From positions 293,038-357,037 of the forward strand of contig NZ_JACSQD010000001.1 in NCBI RefSeq assembly GCF_014836775.1: a stretch of 64,000 bases of DNA, written 5' to 3'. This document shows positions 1 through 11,421 of the stretch, in pieces. The stretch comes from Arthrobacter gallicola (GTDB lineage Bacteria > Actinomycetota > Actinomycetes > Actinomycetales > Micrococcaceae). Numbering within the stretch: the first letter of the stretch is position 1; the number at the start of each line of letters is the position of its first letter. The notes beneath the pieces are model-generated. The model was not told the DNA's origin. It saw nothing but the letters and a program-made list of their open reading frames with translations, and searched no databases. The position numbers and the translations under genes were made by a program.

Positions 1-1458
1 GCCGCAGGTGAGCCCGGGACGTTCCTGATGGAGTCGGCGGCCTCCGGCGGTGTCTGGTCCCGCTACTCCTTTATTGGGGCCCGCTCCCGCGCCACGCTGA
101 CCACCCGGGACGGACAGGCCTGCTGGCTGGGCGAGCCGCCCAAGGGGGTTCCCCTGGACGGGAACCCGGTCGAGGCCATGGCTGCCACCCTGCAGCTGCT
201 GTCCACCGACCGGTTCGACGGGCTGCCGCCCTTCACCTCCGGCCTGGTCGGATTCGTGGGCTGGGAATCGGTGCGGCACTGGGAGAAACTGCCGTCCCCG
301 CCGGTCGATGACCTGGATCTGCCCGAAATCGCCATGAACCTGGTCTCTGACATGGCCATCCATGACAACTCCGACGGCACCGTGCTGCTGGTCGCCAACG
401 CCATCAACTTCGACGGCTCCGATGACCGGGTGGACGACGCCTGGGCTGACGCTGTCGCCCGCCTGCACAGCATGCTGGACCGGCTGGCCGCGCATACGCC
501 GCAGCAGGCCGTCACGGTGCTCGACGGCGGCACGGTGGATGTTGCCGCCCTCACCGCAGGGGTCAAGGAAAGCTGGCCGAAACCCGACTACCTGCGTGCG
601 GTGGAGCGCGGCAAGGAAGCCATCGTTGACGGTGAGGTCTTCCAGGTAGTGATCTCCCGCCGCTTCGAGATGGAGTGCCGGGCGGACGCCCTGGACGTGT
701 ACCGGGTGCTGCGTAACACCAACCCCAGCCCCTACATGTACCTCTTTAACTTCGAGGACGCCCGCGGCAACCCCTTCGCCGTCGTCGGGTCCTCGCCGGA
801 AGCGCTCGTCAAGGTGACCGGCACCGAAGTGATCACCCACCCGATCGCCGGCTCCCGCCCGCGCGGCAGAACCCAGGAACTCGACCGGACCCTGGCCGAG
901 GAACTCCTGGTGGATGAGAAGGAACGCGCCGAGCACCTGATGCTGGTGGACCTGGCCCGCAACGACCTCTCCAAAGTCTGCCGGCCCGGCAGCGTGGACG
1001 TCACCCAGTTCATGGAAGTGGAGCGCTTCAGCCACATCATGCACCTGGTCTCCACCGTGGTGGGTGAGCTGGCTCCGGACCGCTCGGCCTATGACGTTCT
1101 GTCCGCCACCTTCCCGGCCGGCACGCTCTCCGGAGCGCCCAAGCCCCGGGCACTGAGCCTGCTGGACGAACTGGAACCGCACCGCCGCGGCATCTACGGC
1201 GGCGTGGTCGGGTACCTCGACTTCGCCGGGGACATGGACATGGCGATCGCCATCCGCTCCGCCCTGCTCCGCGACGGCAAAGCCTACGTGCAGGCCGGCG
1301 GGGGCATTGTGGCCGATTCGGATTTGGAAGCCGAAGCCCAGGAGACCGTGAACAAGGCGGCAGCACCCCTGCGCGCGGCGCTGATTGCCGGCGGCTTGGA
1401 ACCGGTCACTCCCACCGTGAGCGCACACATCTTCAACAGGCAGGAAACCTCGAAGTGA
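1..1458 (+). CDS. trpE: Anthranilate synthase component I (5' end outside window)
   Basis: Makes anthranilate from chorismate and glutamine with TrpG, the first step of tryptophan synthesis. The frame is open from base 1, and the first visible residues (AAGEPGTFLMESA) match the N-terminal region that carries the LLES-type tryptophan feedback motif, so the true start lies upstream; the ATG at 28 is internal. The chorismate-binding domain is complete: GSRPRGRTQELDR near 850-890, DLARNDLSKVCRPG near 950-990 and FPAGTLSGAPK near 1110-1143. 485 residues are visible. The stop overlaps the GTG of the next gene by 4 bases, indicating translational coupling. Confidence 0.97.
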   Translation, partial: AAGEPGTFLMESAASGGVWSRYSFIGARSRATLTTRDGQACWLGEPPKGVPLDGNPVEAMAATLQLLSTDRFDGLPPFTSGLVGFVGWESVRHWEKLPSPPVDDLDLPEIAMNLVSDMAIHDNSDGTVLLVANAINFDGSDDRVDDAWADAVARLHSMLDRLAAHTPQQAVTVLDGGTVDVAALTAGVKESWPKPDYLRAVERGKEAIVDGEVFQVVISRRFEMECRADALDVYRVLRNTNPSPYMYLFNFEDARGNPFAVVGSSPEALVKVTGTEVITHPIAGSRPRGRTQELDRTLAEELLVDEKERAEHLMLVDLARNDLSKVCRPGSVDVTQFMEVERFSHIMHLVSTVVGELAPDRSAYDVLSATFPAGTLSGAPKPRALSLLDELEPHRRGIYGGVVGYLDFAGDMDMAIAIRSALLRDGKAYVQAGGGIVADSDLEAEAQETVNKAAAPLRAALIAGGLEPVTPTVSAHIFNRQETSK

Positions 1459-2075
1459 GCACAAAACCCGTTCAGGCTGCGCCGCGCTGGCGGCGCAAGT
1501 CGACGGTCGTTTTCGGCACCGTGCTGCTGGGCGCCGCGGCGTTCGGCACCACTACCCGGACCTGGCTCGACGTCGTCCTTCCGCAGGCAGCCGTCAACAC
1601 ACCCGACATTGCTGTTGCCGGAAGCGAAGCCGCGACCGCGGTGACCGCTTTCGCCGTCGTCGCCGTGGCGGCAGCCCTGGCTGCCTCGATTGCCGGAAAG
1701 GTGGCTCGCTGGATCATCGCTGCGGTTCTGCTGGTTGCCGGAATCGGTGTGGCCTACGCGAGCTGGGCCGTCATCCAGGACCCGGCGCAGGGTGCCGCCG
1801 GCGCCGTGGGCAAGGCCATCGGTGTGGGCGGCAGTGCCGGAGCCGAGGTCACCGTAACGGCCATGCCGTACCTCGCCGCTGCCGCCGGCGTGCTGATTGT
1901 CCTGGCAGGCGTGTGGCTGGCCGCAGCCTCGCGCAGCTGGCCGGTGTCCCGCCGCTACGCTGCCCAGCCCGCCACCGGCGCCGCCGTTAAGGGTGAATCC
2001 ACCGAGCCGCCGATCGACGAAATTGACAGCTGGGACCGGCTGACCAAGGGCGAAGACCCCACCAACTACCGCTGA
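1455..2075 (+). CDS. Trp biosynthesis-associated membrane protein (TIGR02234-like)
   Basis: A 206-residue protein with four predicted membrane segments (around residues 17-40, 55-76, 80-99 and 135-157) and a charged cytoplasmic tail. Its place directly after trpE, by a GTGA overlap, is that of the actinobacterial Trp-operon membrane protein family (TIGR02234). Molecular function is not established. The GTG start is fixed by the overlap with the trpE stop. Family assignment rests on position and topology rather than a catalytic motif. Confidence 0.85.
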   Translation: MSTKPVQAAPRWRRKSTVVFGTVLLGAAAFGTTTRTWLDVVLPQAAVNTPDIAVAGSEAATAVTAFAVVAVAAALAASIAGKVARWIIAAVLLVAGIGVAYASWAVIQDPAQGAAGAVGKAIGVGGSAGAEVTVTAMPYLAAAAGVLIVLAGVWLAAASRSWPVSRRYAAQPATGAAVKGESTEPPIDEIDSWDRLTKGEDPTNYR

Positions 2076-2174
2076 CCGGCGCAACGGCCCGGCAACGTGC
2101 CGCGCAACATGTAAGAGAGTTTCCGCCTGCTAATGGCAGAATGGAGACCAGATTCGTTCACGAGGAGATTCACC

Positions 2175-2465
2175 ATGAGCACAAACGCCATCGACCAGCA
2201 CGAAACCAAGCCGGAAAACGAGGCTGAGGCACACGCCAGCATCCACGACGAGACGATTGGCCACGGCAACACCCCTGCCGCCTGGACCTGCGTCCTGATC
2301 ATGATCGTTGGCGCCCTGGTTTCCAGCATCGGCTTCGTCCTTGCCAGCTGGGTGGTATTCGGCGGCGGACTGGGCCTGATGGCTGTTGGCCTGATCGTCG
2401 GCTGGGTCATGCGCAAGGCCGGCTACGGCGTTGGCGGTTCCAAGCTCTCAGGCAACGGGCACTAA
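2175..2465 (+). CDS. HGxxPAAW-motif small membrane protein
   Basis: A 96-residue protein. A polar, acidic N-terminus of about 37 residues leads into HGNTPAAW, followed by two membrane segments (about residues 40-60 and 64-82) and a short basic tail. This fits the HGxxPAAW family of small membrane proteins found in actinobacterial trp operons, whose function is unknown. The ATG at 2175 has a good ribosome site (GAGGAG at 2162-2167); the in-frame ATG at 2133 has none. The stop codon directly abuts the trpC ATG, so the two are almost certainly cotranscribed. Confidence 0.87.
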   Translation: MSTNAIDQHETKPENEAEAHASIHDETIGHGNTPAAWTCVLIMIVGALVSSIGFVLASWVVFGGGLGLMAVGLIVGWVMRKAGYGVGGSKLSGNGH

Positions 2466-3302
2466 ATGAGCGTTCTCGACGACATCATTGCCGGCGTCCG
2501 TGAGGACCTGGCCCAGCGGCAGCAGGACACGCCGCTGGAAAAGGTGCAGGAGCGCGCCGCAGCGGCCGCTCCTGCCCTTGATGCCTTCGCCGCCTTGGGC
2601 GGCAACGATGCTCCCCGCGCCAGCCTGCGGGTGATCTCCGAGGTCAAGCGGAGCAGTCCCTCCAAGGGTGAGCTGGCGGATATCACCGACCCGGCGGCTC
2701 TTGCAGTGCGCTACGAGGAGGGCGGCGCGGCCGTCATCAGCGTCCTCACCGAACAGCGGCGGTTCAACGGATCACTGGCAGATTTCGACGCCGTCCGGGC
2801 CGCAGTGCGGATCCCGCTGCTGCGCAAGGACTTCACCGTCGACCCGTACCAGATCTGGGAAGCCCGTGCCCACGGCGCGGACCTGGTGCTGCTGATCGTC
2901 GCCGCCCTTGACGATGAGCAGCTGCGGTCCTTCCTGGACCTCACACACGAGCTGGGCATGAACGCCCTGGTCGAGGCACACACGGCAGAAGAAATTCAGC
3001 GCGCAGTGGCTGTCGGCGCACGGATCATCGGCGTCAACGTCCGCAACCTGAAGACCCTCGACGTCGACCGTTCAGTCTTCGCCGCCCTTTCGGCCTCGAT
3101 TCCGGCTGAAGCCGTTGTGGTTGCCGAATCCGGTGTCCGGGACCCCGCCGACGTCGCGCATTACGCAGAGAACGGCGCCAACGCCGTACTGGTTGGTGAG
3201 GCACTGGTCAGGCACAATGACCCGTCCGCCACGATCACCGAATTCATGCAGGCCGGGGCGGGCGCAATCGCTGCCCGGCTGCAGGCAAGCAGCCAGGGAT
3301 AA
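2466..3302 (+). CDS. trpC: Indole-3-glycerol phosphate synthase
   Basis: Closes CdRP to indole-3-glycerol phosphate in tryptophan synthesis; a cytosolic TIM barrel. At 278 residues it has the usual length. Signature segments are [10 protein letters not shown] near residue 59, LLRKDF near 118, IGVNVRNL near 180 and AESGV near 219. The start codon touches the preceding stop with no gap. It stands alone, without a TrpF fusion, as is usual in actinobacteria. Confidence 0.97.
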   Translation: MSVLDDIIAGVREDLAQRQQDTPLEKVQERAAAAAPALDAFAALGGNDAPRASLRVISEVKRSSPSKGELADITDPAALAVRYEEGGAAVISVLTEQRRFNGSLADFDAVRAAVRIPLLRKDFTVDPYQIWEARAHGADLVLLIVAALDDEQLRSFLDLTHELGMNALVEAHTAEEIQRAVAVGARIIGVNVRNLKTLDVDRSVFAALSASIPAEAVVVAESGVRDPADVAHYAENGANAVLVGEALVRHNDPSATITEFMQAGAGAIAARLQASSQG

Positions 3303-3369
3303 CTAACGACATACCTATTTCCGGACTTGCCGCAGCGAATCCGGACCAGAGCAGGACAGGACAGGCTCC

Positions 3370-4728
3370 ATGACCGGGAACCCGGAAAACAGCACCCCCG
3401 CCAGTACGCCCAGCACAGGGGACAGCAGCGTGTCGGAGCAGGTGACTGATGCCTTCCTGGCCGGCGGTGACTCGCTGCGCCACGCCCCAGGACCCTACTT
3501 TGGTGAATACGGCGGCCGCTGGATGCCCGAATCACTGATTGCCGCCATGGATGAACTGAGCGACACGTTTGAGAAGGCCAAGGCCGACCCGGAGTTCCGG
3601 GCCCAGATTGCGGACCTGAACAAAAACTACTCCGGACGCCCGTCGCTGCTGACCGAAGCCAAGCGTTTCGCCGAGCACGCCGGGGGAGTGCGGATCTTCC
3701 TCAAGCGTGAAGACCTGAACCACACCGGCTCGCACAAAATCAACAACGTGCTGGGCCAGGCGCTGCTGGCCAAGCGCATGGGCAAGACCCGCATCATCGC
3801 GGAAACCGGAGCCGGCCAGCACGGCGTGGCCAGCGCCACCGCCGCTGCCCTGATGGGCCTGGAATGCGTGGTCTACATGGGCGCCGAGGACTGCCGCCGG
3901 CAGGCCCTGAACGTGGCCCGGATGGAACTGCTCGGCGCCACCGTCATTCCGGTCAGCCACGGCTCAGCCACGCTCAAGGACGCCATCAACGAGGCCCTGC
4001 GCGACTGGGTGGCCAACGTGGGCAACACCCACTACCTGCTGGGCACCGCGGCCGGCGGACATCCCTTCCCGGCGATGGTCCGCTACTTCCACGAAGTCAT
4101 CGGTGAGGAGGCCCGCGCACAGATCCTGGAGCAGACCGGCCGCCTCCCCGACGCCGTGTGCGCCTGCATCGGCGGCGGCTCCAACGCGATCGGCATCTTC
4201 CACGGCTTCCTGGATGACCCCGAGGTGAAGATCTACGGTTTCGAGGCCGGCGGCGACGGCGTGGACACGCCCCGCCACGCCGCCACCATCACCCTGGGCC
4301 GGCCCGGCGTGCTGCACGGCGCCCGGTCCTACCTGATGCAGGACGAAGACGGCCAGACCATCGAGTCGCACTCCATTTCCGCCGGCCTGGACTACCCCGG
4401 GGTCGGTCCGGAGCACGCCTACCTGGCGGACATCGGACGGGTCTCCTACGAGCCCATCACGGACACCGAAGCCATGGACGCCTTCCAGCTGCTCTGCCGC
4501 ACCGAAGGCATCATCCCGGCGATTGAATCCGCCCACGCACTGGCCGGCGCCATCAAGGTGGGCCAGCGCCTCGCGGCCGGTTCCGACGGCAACGTCCAGG
4601 ACAAGATTGTCCTGGTCAACCTCTCCGGCCGAGGCGACAAGGACGTGGCGACGGCCGCCGAATGGTTCAACCTGCTGGACGAAGAGTCAGCTGAAGCCGA
4701 GATCGGCAAAGAAGGAGAACAGCTGTGA
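3370..4728 (+). CDS. trpB: Tryptophan synthase beta chain
   Basis: PLP enzyme that joins indole and serine to make tryptophan, partner of TrpA. It has 452 residues including a roughly 40-residue polar N-terminal extension before the conserved [11 protein letters not shown]. The PLP lysine is K123 in HTGSHKINN; the phosphate loop GGGSNAIG and the C-terminal LSGRGDKD are present. The ATG at 3370 is preceded by AGGACAGG. A later start inside the extension is possible but would lack a better ribosome site. It overlaps trpA by 4 bases (GTGA). Confidence 0.97.
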   Translation: MTGNPENSTPASTPSTGDSSVSEQVTDAFLAGGDSLRHAPGPYFGEYGGRWMPESLIAAMDELSDTFEKAKADPEFRAQIADLNKNYSGRPSLLTEAKRFAEHAGGVRIFLKREDLNHTGSHKINNVLGQALLAKRMGKTRIIAETGAGQHGVASATAAALMGLECVVYMGAEDCRRQALNVARMELLGATVIPVSHGSATLKDAINEALRDWVANVGNTHYLLGTAAGGHPFPAMVRYFHEVIGEEARAQILEQTGRLPDAVCACIGGGSNAIGIFHGFLDDPEVKIYGFEAGGDGVDTPRHAATITLGRPGVLHGARSYLMQDEDGQTIESHSISAGLDYPGVGPEHAYLADIGRVSYEPITDTEAMDAFQLLCRTEGIIPAIESAHALAGAIKVGQRLAAGSDGNVQDKIVLVNLSGRGDKDVATAAEWFNLLDEESAEAEIGKEGEQL

Positions 4729-5525
4729 GCGTCTCAACCCTGAGCAAGTCCGCCGCAGCGATCGACCGGGCACGGGCCGACGGCCGCGCTGCACTCATTG
4801 GCTACCTGCCCGCCGGCTTCCCCTCCGTCCAGGAAACCATCGACGCCGGCATCGCGCTGGCCCGGAACGGTGCAGACCTGATCGAAATCGGCATTCCGTA
4901 CTCTGATCCGGTCATGGACGGCTCGGTGATACAGGCTGCAACCGGCCAGGCACTGGAGAACGGTTTCCATGTCCGCGAAGTCTTCGACGTCGTCGCCGGC
5001 ATCACCGCCGCCACCGATGCCGCGGTCCTGGTGATGACGTACTGGAACCCCGTGATGCGCATGGGCGTGGACGAATTTTCCCGCCGCCTGGCCGAAGCCG
5101 GGGGAGCCGGCCTGATCACACCGGACCTCATCCCCGACGAGGCTGCCGAATGGATGGCTGCCTCGGATAAGTACGGACTGGACCGGGTTTTCCTGGTTGC
5201 GCCGTCCTCCACTCCGGAGCGCATGAAAGCGACCGTCGAGGCGAGCCGCGGCTTCGTCTACGCCGTGTCCATCATGGGTGTCACCGGCACCCGGAACCAG
5301 GTGTCCGACGCCGCTGAGGGCGTTGTCACCGCAGCGCGGCAGGCCGGGGCGGAGCGGGTGTGCGTGGGACTGGGTGTTTCCACCGCGGACCACGTGCGTG
5401 AAATCGGCGCCTATGCAGACGGCGTGATCGTGGGAACTGCCCTGGTGGCGGCCCTGCGGGACGGCGGCCCCGCCGCCGTCGGCACTTTGACCAGTGAACT
5501 GAGCACCGGAACGCGGAAGAGCTAA
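4725..5525 (+). CDS. trpA: Tryptophan synthase alpha chain
   Basis: Cleaves indole-3-glycerol phosphate to indole, which is channelled to TrpB. The 266-residue TIM barrel shows IGYLPAGFP near residue 25, the catalytic-Glu segment [10 protein letters not shown] near 52 followed by MDGSVIQ with the catalytic Asp, and [11 protein letters not shown] near 130. The GTG start overlaps the trpB stop. lgt starts two bases after its stop. Confidence 0.97.
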   Translation: MSVSTLSKSAAAIDRARADGRAALIGYLPAGFPSVQETIDAGIALARNGADLIEIGIPYSDPVMDGSVIQAATGQALENGFHVREVFDVVAGITAATDAAVLVMTYWNPVMRMGVDEFSRRLAEAGGAGLITPDLIPDEAAEWMAASDKYGLDRVFLVAPSSTPERMKATVEASRGFVYAVSIMGVTGTRNQVSDAAEGVVTAARQAGAERVCVGLGVSTADHVREIGAYADGVIVGTALVAALRDGGPAAVGTLTSELSTGTRKS

Positions 5526-5527
5526 CC

Positions 5528-6580
5528 ATGCCGATGTCCCTGGCGGTTCCGGCCGCAATCCCCAGCCCCTCCGCTGAGTTCAGCAGCTTCTCGCTGGGGC
5601 CGCTGACCATCCACGCGTACGCTCTGTGCATCCTGGCCGGGATTGTCCTGGCCCTGTGGATGACGTCGGTGCGCTGGAAGCGCCGCGGGCTGCCGGCCGA
5701 TGCCGTCTGGGACATCGCCATCTGGGCCATTCCGTTCGGCATTATCGGCGGGCGCCTGTACCACGTCGTGTCCTCTCCGGCTGCATACTTTGGGCCGGAC
5801 GGGGACCTCGCGCTCATCCCGCAGATCTGGCGCGGCGGGCTGGGGATCTGGGGCGCGATCGCCCTGGGGGCGGTCGGCGCCTGGATTGGCTGCCGCCGGG
5901 CGAACATCAAACTCTCCACCTTCGCCGACGTCGCCGCCCCCGGGGTACTGCTGGCGCAGGCCGTAGGACGCTGGGGCAACTGGTTCAACCAGGAACTCTT
6001 CGGCGGTCCCACCGACCTTCCCTGGGGCCTGGAAATCGACCCCAACAACAACAACTTCCCCGACGGGACCGCGCCCGGAACCCTGTTCCATCCCACGTTC
6101 CTGTACGAGTCCCTCTGGAACCTGGCCGGCGTGGCTGTGCTGCTGGCACTGGATAAGCGCTTCCGGCTGCGCGGAGGGCGGCTCTTCTGGCTGTACGCGG
6201 CCATCTACACGCTCGGACGCACCTGGATTGAAATGCTCCGGATCGATGACGCCGAAATGATCACGCTCTTCGGTGTCACGCAGCGCCTGAACGTGTGGAC
6301 CAGCCTGCTTATGCTGCTGGTCTCCATCGGCATGTTCATCTTCCTTTCCGTGCGGGCCAGGAACACGCCGGATCCTTCGCTTTATCTGGACGGACGAAAC
6401 AAGCCCCAGAATGAAGCCCCTGACCGCAGTCACAATTCACCGGTTGATAACAAGAACGAAACAGATTCCGCCGAGGTGAAATCTGCGTCACAAATCCATG
6501 AACAGCGTGCTAATCTCGCAGAGACAAAAAATGAGGCGTCCAAGCCTCATCGGCCCGATCAGTCGGGCCCAGCCACTTAG
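5528..6580 (+). CDS. lgt: Prolipoprotein diacylglyceryl transferase
   Basis: Membrane enzyme that transfers diacylglycerol from phosphatidylglycerol to the lipobox cysteine, the first step of lipoprotein maturation. 350 residues with about seven membrane segments. The Lgt signature is seen as VGRWGNWFNQELFGGPTD, with HPTFLYES downstream. The C-terminal ~65 residues after the last membrane segment are polar and low in complexity, as in many actinobacterial Lgt proteins. Their last codons also encode two perfect RNA hairpins (see 6531-6569). ATGs at 5528 and 5534 are both possible starts. Appended to the trp operon; several lipoproteins in this window would be its substrates. Confidence 0.96.
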   Translation: MPMSLAVPAAIPSPSAEFSSFSLGPLTIHAYALCILAGIVLALWMTSVRWKRRGLPADAVWDIAIWAIPFGIIGGRLYHVVSSPAAYFGPDGDLALIPQIWRGGLGIWGAIALGAVGAWIGCRRANIKLSTFADVAAPGVLLAQAVGRWGNWFNQELFGGPTDLPWGLEIDPNNNNFPDGTAPGTLFHPTFLYESLWNLAGVAVLLALDKRFRLRGGRLFWLYAAIYTLGRTWIEMLRIDDAEMITLFGVTQRLNVWTSLLMLLVSIGMFIFLSVRARNTPDPSLYLDGRNKPQNEAPDRSHNSPVDNKNETDSAEVKSASQIHEQRANLAETKNEASKPHRPDQSGPAT

Positions 6581-6834
6581 GACCTTTCCGGGTTACCTCC
6601 CGGGACCAGTCTTAGGGCCACACCGAGGTGGCGGCAAACGGTGACCGCACCCGGGGACAACCCCGGCAGGCAACCGTACGGATTCGATTTCCAGAGCCAG
6701 CCCCCATCCCGCATGCAGGGTCCTCACGGAATCGCGACCGTAAAATCATTCTCTGACCCACCGGCAGGTATCTGCCGCCGGTGTGGGGCCAACGTCGTCC
6801 CCTCCCACGCACAACAGGGGGAAGGACTTACCCT
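6531..6834 (+). promoter_or_regulatory. Hairpin-rich leader upstream of gltB
   Basis: About 250 bases lie between lgt and gltB. At its 5' edge, overlapping the end of lgt, are two back-to-back perfect hairpins: ATGAGGC/GCCTCAT (6531-6537 with 6544-6550) and GGCCCGA/TCGGGCC (6552-6558 with 6563-6569). CCGGG/CCCGG (6588-6592 with 6599-6603) and GCCAC/GTGGC near 6616-6632 follow, then further short GC stems to about 6690. No T-run makes the first two obvious terminators. This could be a structured 5' leader controlling gltBD; I could not match it to a known riboswitch class. The ribosome site GGGGGAAGGA (6817-6826) ends the region. Confidence 0.45.
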
Positions 6835-9800
6835 ATGACTGATTTATTGTCCCCTCAGCCCGCACAGGTGATCTCGCCGTTCACACGGTTCGCCGCCTAC
6901 CCGGAAGACTCAGGGCTGTACCACGCCGAGGACGAGAAGGACGCCTGCGGGCTGGCCGTTATTGCCACCCTTCGGGGAACTCCCGGCCATGACATTGTGG
7001 ACGCGGCGCTGACCGCGCTGCGTAACCTCGAACACCGCGGCGCCGTCGGCGCTGATGAAGGCACCGGCGACGGCGCCGGTATCCTCACCCAGGTTCCCGA
7101 CGAATTCCTGCGGGCCGTCGCAGGCTTCCCGCTTCCGGCAGCCGGCAGCTACGCCGTCGGCACCGCTTTCCTGCCCACCGAGGAACGGGAGCAGGAGACG
7201 GCGAAGGCCGGAGTGGAAGCGATCGCCGAGTCCGAGGGCCTGACCGTTCTGGGCTGGCGTGAGGTTCCGGTTGCAGCTGACATCGTCGGGGCCATGTCCC
7301 GGGCCTGCATGCCGCACTTTGCCCAGGTCTTCCTGGCCCCCGCCGAACCGGGCTGTACAGACCTGGACGCCCGCGCCTTCCGGGTGCGGAAGCGCACGCA
7401 GAACAAGTTCGGCGTCTACTTCCCCTCCCTGTCCTCCAAGACGATGGTTTACAAGGGCATGGTGACCACCGCCCAGCTGGAGCCGTTCTTCCCGGACCTC
7501 TCCGACCCGCGGTTCAAGACCAAGCTCGGGATTGTGCACTCGCGCTTCTCCACGAACACGTTCCCGTCCTGGCCGCTGGCGCAGCCCTTCCGCACCATCG
7601 CGCACAACGGGGAGATCAATACCGTCAAAGGCAACCGCAACTGGATGCGAGCCAGGCAGTCACAGCTCAAGAGCCCGCTGCTGGGGGAGACCCCGGAGGA
7701 ACTCTTCCCGATCTGCACCCCCGGCGCCTCGGACTCCGCGTCCTTTGATGAGGTGGCCGAGCTGCTGATGCTCTCCGGCCGGCCGATCACCCATGCGGTG
7801 ATGATGATGATCCCGGAAGCCTGGGAAAACCACGCCACCATGGATCCGGCCCGCCGCGCCTTCTACCAGTACCACTCCATGCTGATGGAGCCATGGGACG
7901 GCCCCGCCGCCGTGTCCTTTACCGACGGCGACCAGGTGGGCGCAGTCCTGGACCGCAACGGTCTGCGTCCGGCACGCTACTGGATCACCGAAGACGGCCT
8001 GGTGGTCCTGGCCTCCGAGGTCGGCGTGGTGGACCTGGACCCCGCCAGAATTGTCCGCAAGGGACGGGTATCCCCGGGCAAGATGTTCCTGGTGGACACC
8101 GCCGAGGGCCGGCTGATCGAGGACTCGGAAATCAAGGACGAGATCGCAGCCGCGAACCCGTGGGCCGAATGGGTCCGCGAGAACCAGGTTTCGCTGGAGG
8201 AACTGCCCGAGCGTGAGCACGTGCTGCACACCAAGGCCTCCATCAACCGCCGCCAGCGCACCTTCGGCTACACACAGGAGGAGCTGCGCATCCTGCTCGG
8301 CCCGATGGCCCGTACCGGAGCTGAGCCACTGGGTGCCATGGGATCGGACACGCCGATCGCCGTGCTGTCCCAGCGTCCCCGTCTGCTCTTTGACTACTTC
8401 GTGCAGTCCTTCGCGCAGGTTACCAACCCGCCGCTGGACGCCATCCGCGAAGAGCTGGTCACCTCCATGCAGAGCTCGATCGGCCCGAACGGCAACATCC
8501 TTGCCCTGGGCCAGGTCAAGACCAGCCAGGTGGCCCTGAAATTCCCGGTCATCAACAATGATGAGCTCGCGAAAATCGCGAACCTGACCAACGACGACGG
8601 CGAGAAAATCGCCCTGAAAGTCCGCGGACTCTACCGTCCCGACGGCGGCGAATCGGAACTGCGGGCACGGATCAGCGAGATCTGCGAAAAGGTCTCCGGC
8701 GCCGTCAACCGCGGTGTGCAGTACGTGGTCCTTTCGGACCGCGACTCGAACGCCCAGTGGGCGCCGATTCCGTCACTGCTGCTGCTTTCCGCCGTGCATC
8801 ATCACCTGCTGAAGAGCGCCAACCGCACCAAGATCTCCCTGCTGGTCGAGGCAGGCGACGTGCGCGAGGTCCACCACGTGGCCGTCCTGATCGGCTACGG
8901 TGCCTCAGCAGTGAACCCGTACCTGGCGATGGAAAGCTGTGAGGAACTGGTCCGGAACGGCGACATCACCGGCGTTACCCGCGAACAGGCCGTCACCAAC
9001 CTCATCAAGGGCCTGGGCAAGGGCGTCCTGAAGATCATGTCCAAGATGGGCATCTCCACGGTCGCCTCCTACTGCGGGGCGCAGACCTTCGAAGCGATCG
9101 GTCTGGGTCAGGAACTCGTGGACGAATTCTTCCACGGCACCCGCACCCAGCTCGGCGGCGTCGGCCTGGACGTCATCGCAGCCGAAGCCGCGGCCCGGCA
9201 CACCAGCGCCTACCCGGCGGACGAAATTGAGGAACCGCACCGTCGCCTGGAAAACGGCGGCGAATATCAGTGGCGCCGCGAAGGCCCGCCGCACCTGTTC
9301 AACCCGGAGACGGTTTTCCGGCTGCAGCACGCCACCCGGGAACGCCGGTATGACGTGTTCAAGGCCTACACCCGCGGCGTGGATGACCAGTCAAAAAATC
9401 TGATGACCCTGCGCGGGCTGCTGGACTTCCGCCGCGGTGAACGCCCGGCTGTGCCGCTGGAGGAAGTGGAACCGGTCGCCTCGATCGTTAAGCGCTTCTC
9501 CACCGGGGCGATGAGCTACGGCTCCATTTCGCAGGAGGCCCACGAAACCCTGGCCATCGCCATGAACCGGCTGGGCGCCAAGTCCAACACCGGTGAAGGC
9601 GGCGAGGACGTGGACCGGCTGCTGGACCCCGAGCGCCGCTCCGCGATCAAACAGGTTGCCTCCGGCCGGTTCGGCGTCACCAGCCTGTACCTCACCAACG
9701 CCGATGATCTGCAGATCAAGATGGCCCAGGGCGCCAAGCCCGGCGAGGGCGGCCAGCTGATGGCCCAGAAGGTCTACCCCTGGGTGGCCAGCACCCGGCA

Positions 9801-11421
9801 CTCCACACCCGGTGTCGGCCTGATTTCCCCGCCTCCGCACCACGACATCTACTCGATCGAGGACCTCGCCCAGCTGATCTATGACCTCAAGCGGGCCAAT
9901 CCGTCCGCTCGGGTACATGTGAAGCTGGTCTCCGAAGCCGGGATCGGCACCGTGGCAGCCGGCGTGACCAAGGCCAAGGCCGACGTCGTCCTCGTCTCCG
10001 GGCACGACGGCGGCACCGGCGCCTCTCCGCTGAACTCGCTCAAGCACGCCGGCGCGCCCTGGGAGCTCGGCCTGGCCGAGACCCAGCAGACCCTAATGCT
10101 CAACGGCCTGCGCGACCGTGTGGTGGTGCAGGTGGACGGGCAGCTCAAGACCGGGCGCGACGTCGTCATCGCCGCGCTGCTGGGCGGCGAGGAGTTCGGT
10201 TTCGCGACCGCCCCGCTGGTGGTTTCCGGCTGCATCATGATGCGCGTCTGCCACCTGGACACCTGCCCCGTGGGCGTCGCCACCCAGAACCCCGAACTGC
10301 GCAGCCGCTTCACAGGCAAGCCGGAATTCGTGGTGAACTTCTTCGAGTTCCTGGCTGAGGAAGTACGCGAGATCCTTGCCGAACTGGGCTTCCGCAGCCT
10401 GGAGGAGGCCATCGGGCACAGCGAAATGCTGGACACCAGGGCCGCCGTCGACCATTGGAAAGCCGACGGCCTGGACCTGGAACCGATCCTGCGCGGCCAC
10501 GACATGGAACCCGGCGCCCCGCTGCGCAACCTGTTCCGCCAGAACCACGAGCTGGACGCGCATTTCGACAACAAACTGATCGAGATGAGCGCCGACGCGC
10601 TGCAGAACCGGCAGCCGGTGCGGATCACGCTGGACGTGGTCAACACCGACCGTTCGGTCGGAACCATGCTGGGACACACGGTCACCAAAACGTTCAGCAC
10701 CGATGTCCTGGCCACGGACACCATCGATGTGACCCTCACGGGACAGGCCGGGCAGTCCCTGGGCGCGTTCCTGCCGGCCGGCATCACCCTGCGGCTGTTC
10801 GGCGATTCCAACGACTACGTCGGCAAGGGCCTGTCCGGCGGCCGGATCATCGTCCGCCCGGACCGGAACAACGTGTTCCCCGCGGAGCGGAACGTCATTG
10901 CCGGCAACGTGATCGGCTACGGCGCCACCAGCGGCGAAATGTTCCTGCGTGGTCTGGTCGGTGAACGCTTTATGGTCCGCAACTCCGGCGCGACCGCCGT
11001 CGTCGAAGGCATCGGCGACCACGGCTGCGAGTACATGACCGGCGGCCAGACCCTGATCCTCGGTCCCACCGGACGGAACTTCGGCGCCGGCATGTCCGGC
11101 GGCACCGCGTTCGTGGTGGACCTCAACCGGGCTCGGGTCAACAAGGACGCCCTGGACAAGGGCGAACTGCTGCTGCTGGAACCAGACGCAGAGGACGCGG
11201 ACATTATCCGCGGCCTGCTGGTCAAACACGCTGAGGAAACAGAATCGGTGCTGGCCGCAGAACTGCTGGCCGACTTCGAAGCAACGGTTTCCCGCATCAC
11301 CAAGGTACTGCCGCGGGACTACGCGGCCGTACTCGACGCCCGCGCCTCCGCGGCCGAAGCGGGGCTGGACCCCGACGGCGCCGAAGCCTGGACCAAAATT
11401 CTGGAGGTAACCGGTGGCTGA
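6835..11421 (+). CDS. gltB: Glutamate synthase (NADPH) large subunit
   Basis: Transfers glutamine amide nitrogen to 2-oxoglutarate to give two glutamates, with GltD. 1528 residues. Domains in order: N-terminal glutamine amidotransferase whose nucleophile is C38 (DACGLAV) after a 37-residue propeptide; central linker; FMN synthase domain ([10 protein letters not shown]); the Fe-S motif [13 protein letters not shown] (C-x5-C-x4-C); C-terminal GXGXG beta-helix domain. ATG 6835 is chosen because GGGGGAAGGA sits 8 bases upstream; the in-frame GTG at 6781 has no ribosome site. It overlaps gltD by 8 bases. Confidence 0.98.
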   Translation: MTDLLSPQPAQVISPFTRFAAYPEDSGLYHAEDEKDACGLAVIATLRGTPGHDIVDAALTALRNLEHRGAVGADEGTGDGAGILTQVPDEFLRAVAGFPLPAAGSYAVGTAFLPTEEREQETAKAGVEAIAESEGLTVLGWREVPVAADIVGAMSRACMPHFAQVFLAPAEPGCTDLDARAFRVRKRTQNKFGVYFPSLSSKTMVYKGMVTTAQLEPFFPDLSDPRFKTKLGIVHSRFSTNTFPSWPLAQPFRTIAHNGEINTVKGNRNWMRARQSQLKSPLLGETPEELFPICTPGASDSASFDEVAELLMLSGRPITHAVMMMIPEAWENHATMDPARRAFYQYHSMLMEPWDGPAAVSFTDGDQVGAVLDRNGLRPARYWITEDGLVVLASEVGVVDLDPARIVRKGRVSPGKMFLVDTAEGRLIEDSEIKDEIAAANPWAEWVRENQVSLEELPEREHVLHTKASINRRQRTFGYTQEELRILLGPMARTGAEPLGAMGSDTPIAVLSQRPRLLFDYFVQSFAQVTNPPLDAIREELVTSMQSSIGPNGNILALGQVKTSQVALKFPVINNDELAKIANLTNDDGEKIALKVRGLYRPDGGESELRARISEICEKVSGAVNRGVQYVVLSDRDSNAQWAPIPSLLLLSAVHHHLLKSANRTKISLLVEAGDVREVHHVAVLIGYGASAVNPYLAMESCEELVRNGDITGVTREQAVTNLIKGLGKGVLKIMSKMGISTVASYCGAQTFEAIGLGQELVDEFFHGTRTQLGGVGLDVIAAEAAARHTSAYPADEIEEPHRRLENGGEYQWRREGPPHLFNPETVFRLQHATRERRYDVFKAYTRGVDDQSKNLMTLRGLLDFRRGERPAVPLEEVEPVASIVKRFSTGAMSYGSISQEAHETLAIAMNRLGAKSNTGEGGEDVDRLLDPERRSAIKQVASGRFGVTSLYLTNADDLQIKMAQGAKPGEGGQLMAQKVYPWVASTRHSTPGVGLISPPPHHDIYSIEDLAQLIYDLKRANPSARVHVKLVSEAGIGTVAAGVTKAKADVVLVSGHDGGTGASPLNSLKHAGAPWELGLAETQQTLMLNGLRDRVVVQVDGQLKTGRDVVIAALLGGEEFGFATAPLVVSGCIMMRVCHLDTCPVGVATQNPELRSRFTGKPEFVVNFFEFLAEEVREILAELGFRSLEEAIGHSEMLDTRAAVDHWKADGLDLEPILRGHDMEPGAPLRNLFRQNHELDAHFDNKLIEMSADALQNRQPVRITLDVVNTDRSVGTMLGHTVTKTFSTDVLATDTIDVTLTGQAGQSLGAFLPAGITLRLFGDSNDYVGKGLSGGRIIVRPDRNNVFPAERNVIAGNVIGYGATSGEMFLRGLVGERFMVRNSGATAVVEGIGDHGCEYMTGGQTLILGPTGRNFGAGMSGGTAFVVDLNRARVNKDALDKGELLLLEPDAEDADIIRGLLVKHAEETESVLAAELLADFEATVSRITKVLPRDYAAVLDARASAAEAGLDPDGAEAWTKILEVTGG

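Noticed and set aside
6616..6700. A named riboswitch in the gltB leader
   Set aside because: The stems do not carry the core bases of SAM, cobalamin, FMN, ydaO or guanidine classes as far as I can tell, so I call only a structured leader.
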